This document shows positions 44,036 to 51,777 of a stretch of DNA of 64,000 bases, one piece after another; position 1 is the first letter of the stretch; each line of letters starts with the position of its first letter. The DNA is from Dethiosulfatarculus sandiegensis (lineage in GTDB: Bacteria; Desulfobacterota; Desulfarculia; Desulfarculales; Desulfarculaceae), in contig NZ_AZAC01000011.1 of assembly GCF_000931935.2 (NCBI RefSeq), forward strand, positions 337,624 to 401,623. Reading direction: 5' to 3'. The position numbers were made by a program, and so were the translations under genes. The notes beneath the pieces were generated by a model that had not been told where the DNA came from, searched no databases, and saw only the letters and a list, made by a program, of their open reading frames with translations.

Positions 44036-44686
44036 TCACCAAATGGCGGCCTGGGCTTCGTGATAGTCCAGGTTTGGGGCCACATCCAGGTACAGGACCG
44101 TCATGCTTTGGTTGGCGTGCCCCAGTTGCCTCTGCACGTAGCACAGGTCCCGGGTCTTGGCCAAAAGAAAGGCGGCATAAAAATGCCGGGCATTGCGCAG
44201 CGAAAAACGGCAGGAAAGGCCGGATTCCTCCACTGCGCGGCGAAAACTGATGGATAAGGCTGAGGAGCTGTAAGGGCGGCATTTCCGTCCGGGGAGCAAA
44301 AGATCATCCGGGGCGGAATACTCCCCCCAGGCAGTGGATCTTAATTGCAGGTATTCCTTTATATGAGCAGCCAAACCGGCGCCCAGGTTCACCTGATGAT
44401 GCCGCAGGCCTTCGGACCGCCTGACCCAAAGCAGGTCATCTTCGCCAAATTCATCCAGATCCCCTGTCCTTGCCAAGGCAATCTCACTTGCCCTGAGCCC
44501 GGCCCCGCAAGCCAGATGCACCAAAAGATAGCGATTTATCCAGGTTTTTCTGCCGCTGATCAAGTCAGAGGCAGCCTTTTTACGGCAAAAACGGAGCAGG
44601 GCCTCAACTTCCTCCGGCTGAGGAAGCTTATCGTTGGTGATCTGATAAATCTGCTCGGTCAAACCCTGCTCCGTATCGCCTAACAC
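44036..44686 (-). CDS. Short tyrosine recombinase (phage-type integrase catalytic domain)
   Basis: A 216-residue protein that is almost only the catalytic domain. It shows the first Arg in HLACGAGLRASEIALA, the second box in SLRNARHFYAAFLLAK and the third in QRQLGHANQSMTVLYLD, including the nucleophile Tyr. Compared with the usual HxxRH box, the first His position is Arg here (RNARH), which is unusual. The N-terminal SAM-like core-binding domain is largely missing, so it may be a remnant or a compact XerC-like family. No obvious attachment sites were found. The neighbours (EF-hand, CpxR) are not phage genes. Confidence 0.75.
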   Translation of the reverse strand: MLGDTEQGLTEQIYQITNDKLPQPEEVEALLRFCRKKAASDLISGRKTWINRYLLVHLACGAGLRASEIALARTGDLDEFGEDDLLWVRRSEGLRHHQVNLGAGLAAHIKEYLQLRSTAWGEYSAPDDLLLPGRKCRPYSSSALSISFRRAVEESGLSCRFSLRNARHFYAAFLLAKTRDLCYVQRQLGHANQSMTVLYLDVAPNLDYHEAQAAIW

Positions 44687-44843
44687 CTATAGTTGTCGAG
44701 TGACTATATGGCACTCAGTATATGCGAACCTTGAGTCAAAAGGTTTTAGTGCCGGTTAATAAAATGTAAAATATTTGTAAAACCACCATTACTTCCTCTT
44801 CCGGACCCTTATATTTGTTATCGAATTAACCTGGGATGGAATT
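44687..44843 (+). promoter_or_regulatory. Divergent upstream region of the CpxR-like gene and the integrase gene
   Basis: 157 AT-rich bases between divergent genes. A short inverted repeat GAGTG/CACTC (44698-44702 with 44712-44716) is visible. No further motif can be supported. Confidence 0.4.
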
Positions 44844-45539
44844 GTGGCACAAAAAATCCTCATAATAGACGATGATGCCAAGCTTCGTTCTTTACTGAGC
44901 GAATACCTCTCGGGCTATGGCTTTTCGATTTCCTGCCTGTCGAACGGCGGCCAGCTCATGGAAATACTGGCCCAGGCCAAGCCGGACCTGGTGGTGCTTG
45001 ATGTAATGCTTCCCCAGGAAAACGGGTTGGACCTTTTGAAAAAAATTCGCGGTGCATCCCTGGTGCCGGTGATCATGCTCACGGCCAAGGGAGAGGAAGC
45101 AGACCGCATTGTGGGCCTGGAGCTGGGCGCAGATGATTACATGGCAAAGCCCTTCAACCCCAGAGAACTTTTGGCCCGTATAAAGGCGGTGCTAAGGCGG
45201 CCGCGCGGGCCTGTTTCGAGCCCGGTCAACCAGACAGTTCTCAGGGCCGGCGGCATGGAGCTGGATACGGACCTTCGCATTCTAAAGGCTCAGGGGATGG
45301 ACGTAGAGCTCTCCCAGACCGAGAGCAAGTTACTGGCAGTGCTGATGAAAAACCCCAACAAGGTCTTCAGCCGCGATGAGTTGCTTAACATAGCCCGGGG
45401 TCGGCAGATGATGGCCTTTGACCGCAGCATAGACGTGCATATAAGCAACCTGCGCAATAAACTGACGCCTTTTCCCGGATTAAAAAACGTTATCAAGACA
45501 GTATGGGGTACGGGCTATCTGTTTCAGGAAATTCCATGA
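44844..45539 (+). CDS. OmpR/PhoB family response regulator (CpxR-like)
   Basis: A 231-residue response regulator with a GTG start. The receiver domain (1-120) has IDDDAKL, phospho-Asp in LVVLDVMLPQENGL (Asp near 52) and Lys in DYMAKPFNPRE (near 101). The winged-helix DNA-binding domain (about 130-230) has LSQTESKLLAVLMKNP and DRSIDVHISNLRNKL, the latter close to CpxR. It overlaps the kinase start by 4 bases (ATGA), so the two are translated together. The signal is unknown; CpxRA-type systems watch the cell envelope. Confidence 0.92.
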   Translation: MAQKILIIDDDAKLRSLLSEYLSGYGFSISCLSNGGQLMEILAQAKPDLVVLDVMLPQENGLDLLKKIRGASLVPVIMLTAKGEEADRIVGLELGADDYMAKPFNPRELLARIKAVLRRPRGPVSSPVNQTVLRAGGMELDTDLRILKAQGMDVELSQTESKLLAVLMKNPNKVFSRDELLNIARGRQMMAFDRSIDVHISNLRNKLTPFPGLKNVIKTVWGTGYLFQEIP

Positions 45540-46912
45540 AAGCGCTGGGCCTGTACCACAAGATCCTGCTTTCCTTCTTTATAATGTTGGTCCTTATTCA
45601 AGCCTTTATGATCGGCAGTTTTATTCTTTTCAAGGGGCCTCCCCCGCCTGAGGTGGATGAAAAAAAATTCAGAGCCCTGGCTCTTTTGGCTGAAAACTTC
45701 GCAGAAAACACTTTCGGTCAATACGATAAAAAGGAAAACGAAATCAGGGCCGTCTCAAAGATGGTCCAAAAACTGGGGCAAATAACCAAAGGCAAGGTTT
45801 GGCTCACAGGCCAGGGAATTCCGGAGAAAATAAACACTTTCGGCCCCCTGCCTCCCCTGCCATCGTCTACTGATCCCAAGTGGCGGCACTTCAGGGAATT
45901 CAGCATTTGTCATCTGCCCCCCGAAGCCATGATCATATCCATTCCCCTGGCTGGGGCCCCCTGGCCCGATACTCGGCTGCTTCTGCAAAGAAAACGCCCC
46001 ACTCCTCTGCCGCCGCCGCACAAGCCTTTTCTTATCCGGCTCGCCATTATCTGCCTCTTGCTGGCCATACTGGCTGTGCCTGTTTCCCGTTTTATTGCCA
46101 GCCCCATTAACAAACTGAGGCGCTCGGCCCTTATGATTGCAGACGGCGACCTGGCCCACAGGGCGAAAATCGAGACCAGGGATCAAATCGGAGAGCTGGC
46201 CCGTGCCCTGAACCACATGACAGACCGGCTGGAACAGATGATCATAGCCGGAAGAGAACTTTTGGCTTATGTATCCCACGAACTCAGAAGCCCCCTGGCC
46301 CGCATAGGCGTGGCCGGACAGATGTTGGAAGATGCCCTGAATAAGGGGGACACCCAAAACAGCCTTCGTTATCTGCAAAGTATTAAAGACGAAATCCACC
46401 AAATGGAAGATTTGCTCTCAAGCATTCTTCTGCTTTCCCGCCTGGATTTGCAGCAGGACCCCTTTAAGCGGGGCCCCCTGGAATTGGCCCATTTGCTTGA
46501 AGCCCTTTTGGCCAAATATGAAACATTTTTCAAGGGCCGTGAATTGCGCCTGATAAGCGATCTGGCGCTGTCGGCCCCCATACTGGGGGATGAAGACGCC
46601 ATTAACACCGCCATTTCAAACCTTTTGGATAATGCAGCCAAACACGCACTACCGGGGGTGATAGTGCGGGTTTCCTTGAAACGAAAGTCCCATAACTTAA
46701 TTTTCAGTATAAAAAATCCGACGCAAGAGCTTTCTGTTGAGGAGCTTGGGCGTATTTTTGAACCCTTTTTCCGGGGCGAAAACACGGGCCAACCAGGCTC
46801 AGGCCTGGGCCTGGCCCTGGCCAAACGCATTTTTGAGGAGCACGGGGGAAGTCTTAGGGCAAACTGGGAAAAGGGAGAGTTTATGGTGACAGCCGAAATG
46901 CCGGCCTTGTGA
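45536..46912 (+). CDS. Membrane sensor histidine kinase (CpxA-like)
   Basis: About 458 residues from the ATG at 45536, which overlaps the regulator stop in ATGA. Two membrane segments (about 9-30 and 163-185) flank a periplasmic sensor of some 130 residues. HAMP (about 186-238: SRFIASPINKLRRSA), HisKA with phospho-His in LLAYVSHELRSPLARIG near 250, and HATPase with SNLLDNAAKHA, IFEPFFRGE and GSGLGLALAKRI follow. The short PPPPEVDEKKF segment near residue 35 resembles CpxA. The pair is alone in its operon; it is followed by a low-support small reading frame on the other strand. Confidence 0.92.
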   Translation: MKALGLYHKILLSFFIMLVLIQAFMIGSFILFKGPPPPEVDEKKFRALALLAENFAENTFGQYDKKENEIRAVSKMVQKLGQITKGKVWLTGQGIPEKINTFGPLPPLPSSTDPKWRHFREFSICHLPPEAMIISIPLAGAPWPDTRLLLQRKRPTPLPPPHKPFLIRLAIICLLLAILAVPVSRFIASPINKLRRSALMIADGDLAHRAKIETRDQIGELARALNHMTDRLEQMIIAGRELLAYVSHELRSPLARIGVAGQMLEDALNKGDTQNSLRYLQSIKDEIHQMEDLLSSILLLSRLDLQQDPFKRGPLELAHLLEALLAKYETFFKGRELRLISDLALSAPILGDEDAINTAISNLLDNAAKHALPGVIVRVSLKRKSHNLIFSIKNPTQELSVEELGRIFEPFFRGENTGQPGSGLGLALAKRIFEEHGGSLRANWEKGEFMVTAEMPAL

Positions 46913-46980
46913 CAAACTCAAGAATCACCCCCAAATTGCCAGCAGCAGTTATCAAAAACCACATGGGAAGCGGTCACCTC

Positions 46981-47220
46981 CTAATCACAATGCGCATGTA
47001 GAAAGCAGCATTCCGGTAGCCGATATTTCTTATTTTTCAAACGCCTCGCTTGTGATTTAGCTCCCGGCTTTTTTTCTGAAAGCCAAGAGGGAATAAGGGC
47101 GGCCAACCAACCCCACAGCCTCTTAAGCCACTCCTTTATTTTTGAGCAAGCATCCAAACAGTAATCTCCAGTCACTTGGGTCGTCTGTTGACAGAAGGTG
47201 CAGAGCATGTCATTATTCAC
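46981..47220 (-). CDS. Possible small Cys-containing protein, low support
   Basis: A 79-residue frame from GTG (or ATG four codons later), with CTFCQQTTQVTGDYCLDAC at the N-terminus, suggesting a metal-binding knuckle, then a Trp/Leu-rich helix (WLKRLWGWLAALIPSWL) and a basic tail with CCF. The mixture could be a small membrane-associated protein. No clear ribosome binding site and no recognised family. It may be spurious. Confidence 0.3.
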   Translation of the reverse strand: MNNDMLCTFCQQTTQVTGDYCLDACSKIKEWLKRLWGWLAALIPSWLSEKKPGAKSQARRLKNKKYRLPECCFLHAHCD

Positions 47221-47266
47221 TAAATTACTTATTTACTAATTTATTAAATTACTAAAGGAAAACAAA

Positions 47267-47746
47267 ATGAAAATTCCCCATAACCTGAAGCATAAACCGG
47301 TTATTACGGTGGAAGATTACGAGAAGATAGATGGCCGAACAGCCCGCAACACCGATGCCAAGGGCCTTTCTTTGGGTTTGGCCCAATGGAACGATCGCGG
47401 CAAAGTTGAGATCTCGGCCAAGGTATGGCGGCACACTGGGGGAAAATGGTCCCGCCAGTCAGAGGAGCTTCCCCTGCATCGAGTATTGGACTTGGCGATT
47501 CTCATCAGCCAGGGGCTTCAGCACTTCCGGGAGGCCTACAGGTATGAAAAACTCTACGATGAAAACAACCCCCAAATCGCCAGAGTGGGCTTACAAGGCG
47601 ATGCCATGACTGTCTCGGTTTGCGTTGACAATGAAAAGATAGATGAAGATATGCAACTTTTTTATCAGGCCCTGCACGATGATGACGAATTGATCGGAGA
47701 ACGCCTTCAGACTTTATCCCGCATTCTAAAGGAAATGGGGTATTGA
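47267..47746 (+). CDS. DUF6530 family hypothetical protein
   Basis: A 159-residue soluble protein. It begins MKIPHNLKHKPVITVEDYE and contains LSLGLAQWNDRGKVEISAKV and LPLHRVLDLAILISQG, which I recognise as the DUF6530 type of uncharacterised protein (family name given with moderate certainty). AAAGGAAAA lies before the ATG, and a terminator follows, so it is a real single-gene unit. No function known; no membrane or signal segment. Confidence 0.8.
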   Translation: MKIPHNLKHKPVITVEDYEKIDGRTARNTDAKGLSLGLAQWNDRGKVEISAKVWRHTGGKWSRQSEELPLHRVLDLAILISQGLQHFREAYRYEKLYDENNPQIARVGLQGDAMTVSVCVDNEKIDEDMQLFYQALHDDDELIGERLQTLSRILKEMGY

Positions 47747-47769
47747 TTGATTAACAAACTACACAGGTA

Positions 47770-47805
47770 AAGGGGGCGGTCCGCCAGTCGGTGATCCGCC
47801 CCCTT
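47770..47805. terminator. Bidirectional terminator between convergent genes
   Basis: A 10-bp stem AAGGGGGCGG/CCGCCCCCTT (47770-47779 with 47796-47805) between the DUF6530 gene and the HAD gene, with a short T run on the minus strand. Confidence 0.8.
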
Positions 47806-47839
47806 AAGCCCTTTCATCCTTTTCGCATCGGCTCGTTTC

Positions 47840-48844
47840 TTAATCCTTATCCGCCTCAAATATACGGGCAAAATCCCTTTGCATGCTCACCAGGGTCCAG
47901 CCTCTCTGCCTGGCCTGATCCAAGGCCAGATCAAGGCGCCCCACATGAGACTTGCGGTCATAGGCAAACTCCCTTTGGGCGTCATCATGGTGCAAAAGCA
48001 TCATATAGCGCGGGCCGGCTCCAGCGGCGGTCCACTGGAGCATGGCCAGGTCGCCGTCAGAGTTTCCCACTGCCATGAGGGGCCTTTGCCCGATAACCAA
48101 ATCTATGTTTAACGTCTTGATCTGCTTATCATTAATAATATTCAGCTGGGGAAGCTTGACCACCTCGGCCGCACCGTCTTTATTCCGCCACTTGTTCTTA
48201 AGGCTGGAGCCGATAACCTGCTCGCAAGGTATGCCGTAAACCTTTTTTGAAAAAGCCCGGATAAAATCCACGCCTCCGCCGGAGACTATGTAGGTTTTAA
48301 AGCCATTGGCCCGCAAAAAGGCCAGCAACTCGAGCATGGGCTGATAGACCATATCCACAAAACGCAGGCGCTTTTGTGGATGCCGGGTTGTCTCAGGCCA
48401 AGCCCGGACCTTTTCCCGCATCTCCCGGCTGGTCATTCCGGCACGGGTGAGGCCGATCAACTCCAAAATCCCCTTTTCTCCCAACTTGGCCAAACGGCTT
48501 GAGTCGCCGGAAAGGGCGGCCTGAACCGTTGGGTTATTCTTCCATTCCGGATGGTTTGGAGCCGTCTCGTTTAAGCGGTCAAGAGCAAAAAACAACGGAA
48601 AATAAAGAGGCTTTTCCGCCCAAAGGGTGCCGTCGTTATCAAAAACCGCAATGCGTTTTAAGGGAGGCATGTACTCCGGTCCGCCTTGCCGGGTCACTTT
48701 CTCCACAAACCCGATAACAGACTTTTTAACAGCCCCGTCCCGCCAGGAAGGCAAAGGATCTTGGCCGGCCGCAAACCCGGCTGCAGACCAGACCAACACA
48801 AGCACCAATGCCGCCCAAAAACGTAAATACTTTTTATTTTTCAT
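47840..48844 (-). CDS. HAD superfamily phosphatase-like protein, exported
   Basis: About 334 residues from the ATG at 48844 (AGGAG 7 bases upstream; a start at 48931 is less likely). The signal peptide is MKNKKYLRFWAALVLVLVWS ending GFAAG. HAD motif I is VFDNDGTLW (near residue 67), motif II in TYIVSGGGVDF, Lys motif in the LKNKWRNKDG region and motif IV in AVGNSDGDLAML. It is a periplasmic or membrane-anchored phosphohydrolase. It is downstream of the sulfatase on the same strand and probably in one operon. Similar HAD genes accompany sulfatases in other genomes, but the shared substrate is unknown. Confidence 0.88.
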   Translation of the reverse strand: MKNKKYLRFWAALVLVLVWSAAGFAAGQDPLPSWRDGAVKKSVIGFVEKVTRQGGPEYMPPLKRIAVFDNDGTLWAEKPLYFPLFFALDRLNETAPNHPEWKNNPTVQAALSGDSSRLAKLGEKGILELIGLTRAGMTSREMREKVRAWPETTRHPQKRLRFVDMVYQPMLELLAFLRANGFKTYIVSGGGVDFIRAFSKKVYGIPCEQVIGSSLKNKWRNKDGAAEVVKLPQLNIINDKQIKTLNIDLVIGQRPLMAVGNSDGDLAMLQWTAAGAGPRYMMLLHHDDAQREFAYDRKSHVGRLDLALDQARQRGWTLVSMQRDFARIFEADKD

Positions 48845-48907
48845 ATGCCTGCTCCTAGGGGCCCGAAGCAAAGGGCTGCCGCTCCTCTGCCCTACCCCTA
48901 AAAGGCG

Positions 48908-48929
48908 GCGCCCGGCCTGGGCCGGGCGC
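48908..48929 (-). other. Intercistronic hairpin between sulfatase and HAD genes
   Basis: A 10-bp GC-only stem (48908-48917 with 48920-48929) with minimal loop and no T run on either strand. Confidence 0.55.
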
Positions 48930-48955
48930 ATTCACATTTCACAGGGGTCAAAATT

Positions 48956-50531
48956 CTAATGGCCGCCAACAGGGGTTTTCAGCCTTTCCATTACCTGATC
49001 AATGGTAAAGCTGGCTGCCTTTTGACGGGGCGGGAAATCCTTGAACGTGGTCAAGAAATTGCCCACATATTGCTGGGCCGGAATCAATAAAAAGGCGTGG
49101 TTCAAGTACCAGTCCCAATAGGTGTTGGAGATCACATCCGCCTTTTCATAGGGATCTGCCCGCAGGTTGAACAACTTGGGCAACCTCAAAAGCACATAGG
49201 GCTCGCTCCAGATCCGTAAGGTCCCGGGGCGCGCTGCTCGGCAAATACAAACTTCCAGTTGTCAAAGCGCAGGCCGGTCAAATCGCCGTCGTCTGAGAAG
49301 TAAAAAAACTCCTCCCTGGGGCTTTTTTCTGTTTGCCGGTGAAATAGGGCACGAAATTATAGCCGTCCAAATGGACCTTGTAGGTTTGGCTGCCTGCCTT
49401 GTAGCCCTTTTTAAGCTTATCCTTGATATCCGGCACTCCGGCTATGGCCAGCAAGGTGGGCATCCAATCCAGGTGACTCATAATCTGATTGGAGACGCTG
49501 CCGGGCTTTATCTTATTTGGCCAACGCACCATGGCCGGAACCCGGTAGGCCCCTTCCCAGTTGGAGTTTTTCTCGTTGCGGAAGGGAGTCATGGCCGAAT
49601 CCGGCCAGGTGTTCATATGGGGTCCATTATCCGTGCTGTAGAAAACTACGGTGTTGTCGGCAATGCCCAACTCATCGATCTTGTCCAAAACCGCGCCCAC
49701 GTTTTTATCATGGTCGATCATCACATCGTGATAAATCCCTTGCCAGCGCCCGGCCTGGCCAACGCTCCCCGGCTTGGCATGGGTGCGAAAATGCATATGG
49801 GTGAAGTTGACCCACAGAAACACCGGTTTGCCTGCCTTGACCTTTTGCTCCAAGAAGGCGCAGGCCCGCTTTGCCACCTCGTCATCAATTATCTGCATGC
49901 GCTTTTTGCTAAGAGGTCCGGTGTCGGTGATTTTTTGGCTGCCGTCCGGATTGGCTATGCTGTGGATAACCCCACGCGGCCCATATTTCTTGCGAAAGGC
50001 CGGGTCCTTGGGATAGTCGGGCAGCTCCGGCTCTTCCTCGGCATTTAAGTGATAGAGATTTCCGTAGAACTCGTCAAAGCCATGGGCCGTGGGCAAAAAT
50101 TCGTTTTTATCGCCAAGATGATTCTTGCCGAACTGACCGGTGGCATACCCTTGAGCCCTTAAAAGAGCGGCGATTGTGGGGTCCTCAGGCCTTAAGCCCA
50201 AATCCGCCCCCGGCAGCCCCACCTTGCTGAGCCCGGTGCGATATACGCTTTGACCTGTGATAAAAGCGGAACGCCCGGCCGTGCAGCTCTGCTCGGCATA
50301 ATAATCCGTGAATATCATCCCCTCTTTGGCCACCCGGTCAATATTGGGCATGCGATAACCCATAAGCCCCATTGAATAGGCGCTCACATTGCTTTGCCCT
50401 ATGTCGTCCCCCCAGATGATCACAATATGAGGCTTTTCCGCCTTTGCCCCCCAAACCCCACCGGCAGGAAGGCTGATAAACAAAAATCCAAGCAGGCAAA
50501 TAACGGCGACTCTTTTGATAAGGGAAGCCAA
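48956..50531 (-). pseudogene. Arylsulfatase-like enzyme, two frameshifts near the 3' end
   Basis: The frame from the TTG at 50531 carries a signal peptide (...LLGFLFISLPAGGVWG), the sulfatase metal site VIIWGDDIGQSN and the formylglycine motif SCTAGRSAFITG (C-T-A-G-R fits C-x-A-x-R). It also has LWVNFTHMHFRTHAK and the catalytic TDNGPHMNTW region. It is lost after GKQKKAP. The expected continuation REEFFYFSDDGDLTGLRF and NWKFVFAEQRAPG lies one frame away, then a second shift leads to TLRIWSEPYVLLRLPKLFNL, LRADPYEKAD to a stop at 48956. One base is missing near 49318-49321 and one near 49223-49229, both in G/C runs. Intact length would be about 525 residues. Function would be hydrolysis of a sulfate ester in the periplasm. 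Confidence 0.88.
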
Positions 50532-50713
50532 CAGTTAAATATTATTCAAGATTTAGGGATCTTAGATGAACGGAGGAGATACGCTTGGTCATTTTAGTAT
50601 TAAATTTTAAATTCTAGTACCTAATTTAGCACTTGAGCAACTTCTATCCCATATGGTACTCAAACAAAGAAACAAGTATTCAATAAGCTACCAACTCCTA
50701 AAGGGCCTGAACA

Positions 50714-51181
50714 ATGCACATCACGATAACGCAAAACGACTGGGTTAAATTTTCCTTACACACTCGCCGTGAACTAAGGAGATACATAACAGAGCAATTC
50801 CAGGCGACAGAAGACGAGGGCAATGAAACAGATTCCGGATACGAAGCAATGTATGAGCTTAATGAGCAAATGCTGAAAACCTTTATGATGGGAGTTTCGG
50901 AAACGACCAAAAATTTCCTGAAGTGCTTCACCAAAAACGGAAAAGGAAGCGTTGATGAGCTACTCGAGGCCACCGGTTACGAAAGTCTTCAAGATTTTCG
51001 GGGAGTTCTTGGCGGCATCACACGTAGAATGCGAAAATTGTTTAGCGACCCAGATGCGTATATCATTGATTGGGAAGACAATGAAAACGATGAAAAATAC
51101 GAAGGTAACTATTACCTAAAGGAAGGAACGCGGCAAGCTCTTGAAAACTACTTTAAGGAACAAACGAAATTAGTTGTGTAA
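50714..51181 (+). CDS. Hypothetical protein
   Basis: A 155-residue soluble, acidic protein without recognised domains. It begins MHITITQNDWVKFSLHTRRE and has a central FLKCFTKNGKGSVDELLEAT followed by GVLGGITRRMRKLFSDPDA and the acidic DWEDNENDEKYEG. The middle looks like a small helical domain that could bind DNA or protein, but no match is claimed. Base composition is more AT-rich than the neighbours, and genes on both sides are on the other strand, suggesting possible transfer. Function unknown. Confidence 0.65.
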   Translation: MHITITQNDWVKFSLHTRRELRRYITEQFQATEDEGNETDSGYEAMYELNEQMLKTFMMGVSETTKNFLKCFTKNGKGSVDELLEATGYESLQDFRGVLGGITRRMRKLFSDPDAYIIDWEDNENDEKYEGNYYLKEGTRQALENYFKEQTKLVV

Positions 51182-51276
51182 TTAATGGCCTTCTCTTAGA
51201 TACTCTGAAATGATTTGAGCCGAACAATTACGACCATAGAGCACACTATTTTACCGCGATGGTTTTCAATCCCAAT

Positions 51277-51309
51277 CGGCCCGGGGCGGGAATATACAGC
51301 CCCGGGCCG
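51277..51309 (-). terminator. Hairpin after the tetrahaem cytochrome gene
   Basis: An 11-bp perfect stem CGGCCCGGGGC/GCCCCGGGCCG (51277-51287 with 51299-51309), 34 bases past the cytochrome stop; no T run. Confidence 0.65.
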
Positions 51310-51342
51310 TTAATCAAGCCAAGTAATCTCTAGTCCCCTTGA

Positions 51343-51693
51343 TCATGGGACCTGATATCCCCAGCTATGGCATTTCAGGCAATAATCCTCGGAAGTTTTG
51401 TGCACGTGGTGGCAGCTCAAGCACTCCAGTTTACCCTCGTGGTGAGCATGGGGATTAGGGTCTATCTCCTGGGTTAACTCGGCCAATTTACTATAATCTC
51501 CATGGCAGGCAATACAGCTGGAGGAAGGCGTCTTTTGGGCCGGCGGATCTTCTTTGTGGCAGTCCGCGCAAGATACATCCGCGCTTTTGTGCTTCTCCTC
51601 CAGCAACACCCTTTTCCCCGGCTGTTTATCCTCTGAATAAGAAATCCCGGCGCAAATCAAAATAACGGCAAACGCCAAAACCACATATTTCAT
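51343..51693 (-). CDS. Periplasmic tetrahaem cytochrome c (cytochrome c3 family-like)
   Basis: A 116-residue protein with a signal peptide (residues 1-20, ending GISYSED) and four haem-binding motifs: CADCH, CIACH, CLSCH and CLKCH. Extra His residues (HKSAD, NPHAHHEGK, HHVHK) supply the distal ligands for bis-His haems. The length and spacing match the small cytochrome domain of flavocytochrome c fumarate reductases. It follows the FAD flavoprotein gene after 84 bases with a hairpin between, so the two form a complex in which the cytochrome delivers electrons from the quinol pool or other carriers to the flavoprotein. Confidence 0.92.
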   Translation of the reverse strand: MKYVVLAFAVILICAGISYSEDKQPGKRVLLEEKHKSADVSCADCHKEDPPAQKTPSSSCIACHGDYSKLAELTQEIDPNPHAHHEGKLECLSCHHVHKTSEDYCLKCHSWGYQVP

Positions 51694-51731
51694 GGTTGTA
51701 ACTTTCGATACTATATAAATCTTAACTTTGT

Positions 51732-51763
51732 CTTCGGCCGGATTTCAGAAAATCCGGCCGAAG
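51732..51763 (-). other. Intercistronic hairpin between flavoprotein and cytochrome genes
   Basis: A perfect 14-bp stem (51732-51745 with 51750-51763) around a 4-base loop, without T run. Confidence 0.65.
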
Positions 51764-51777
51764 CTGTCAGGCCTAAA

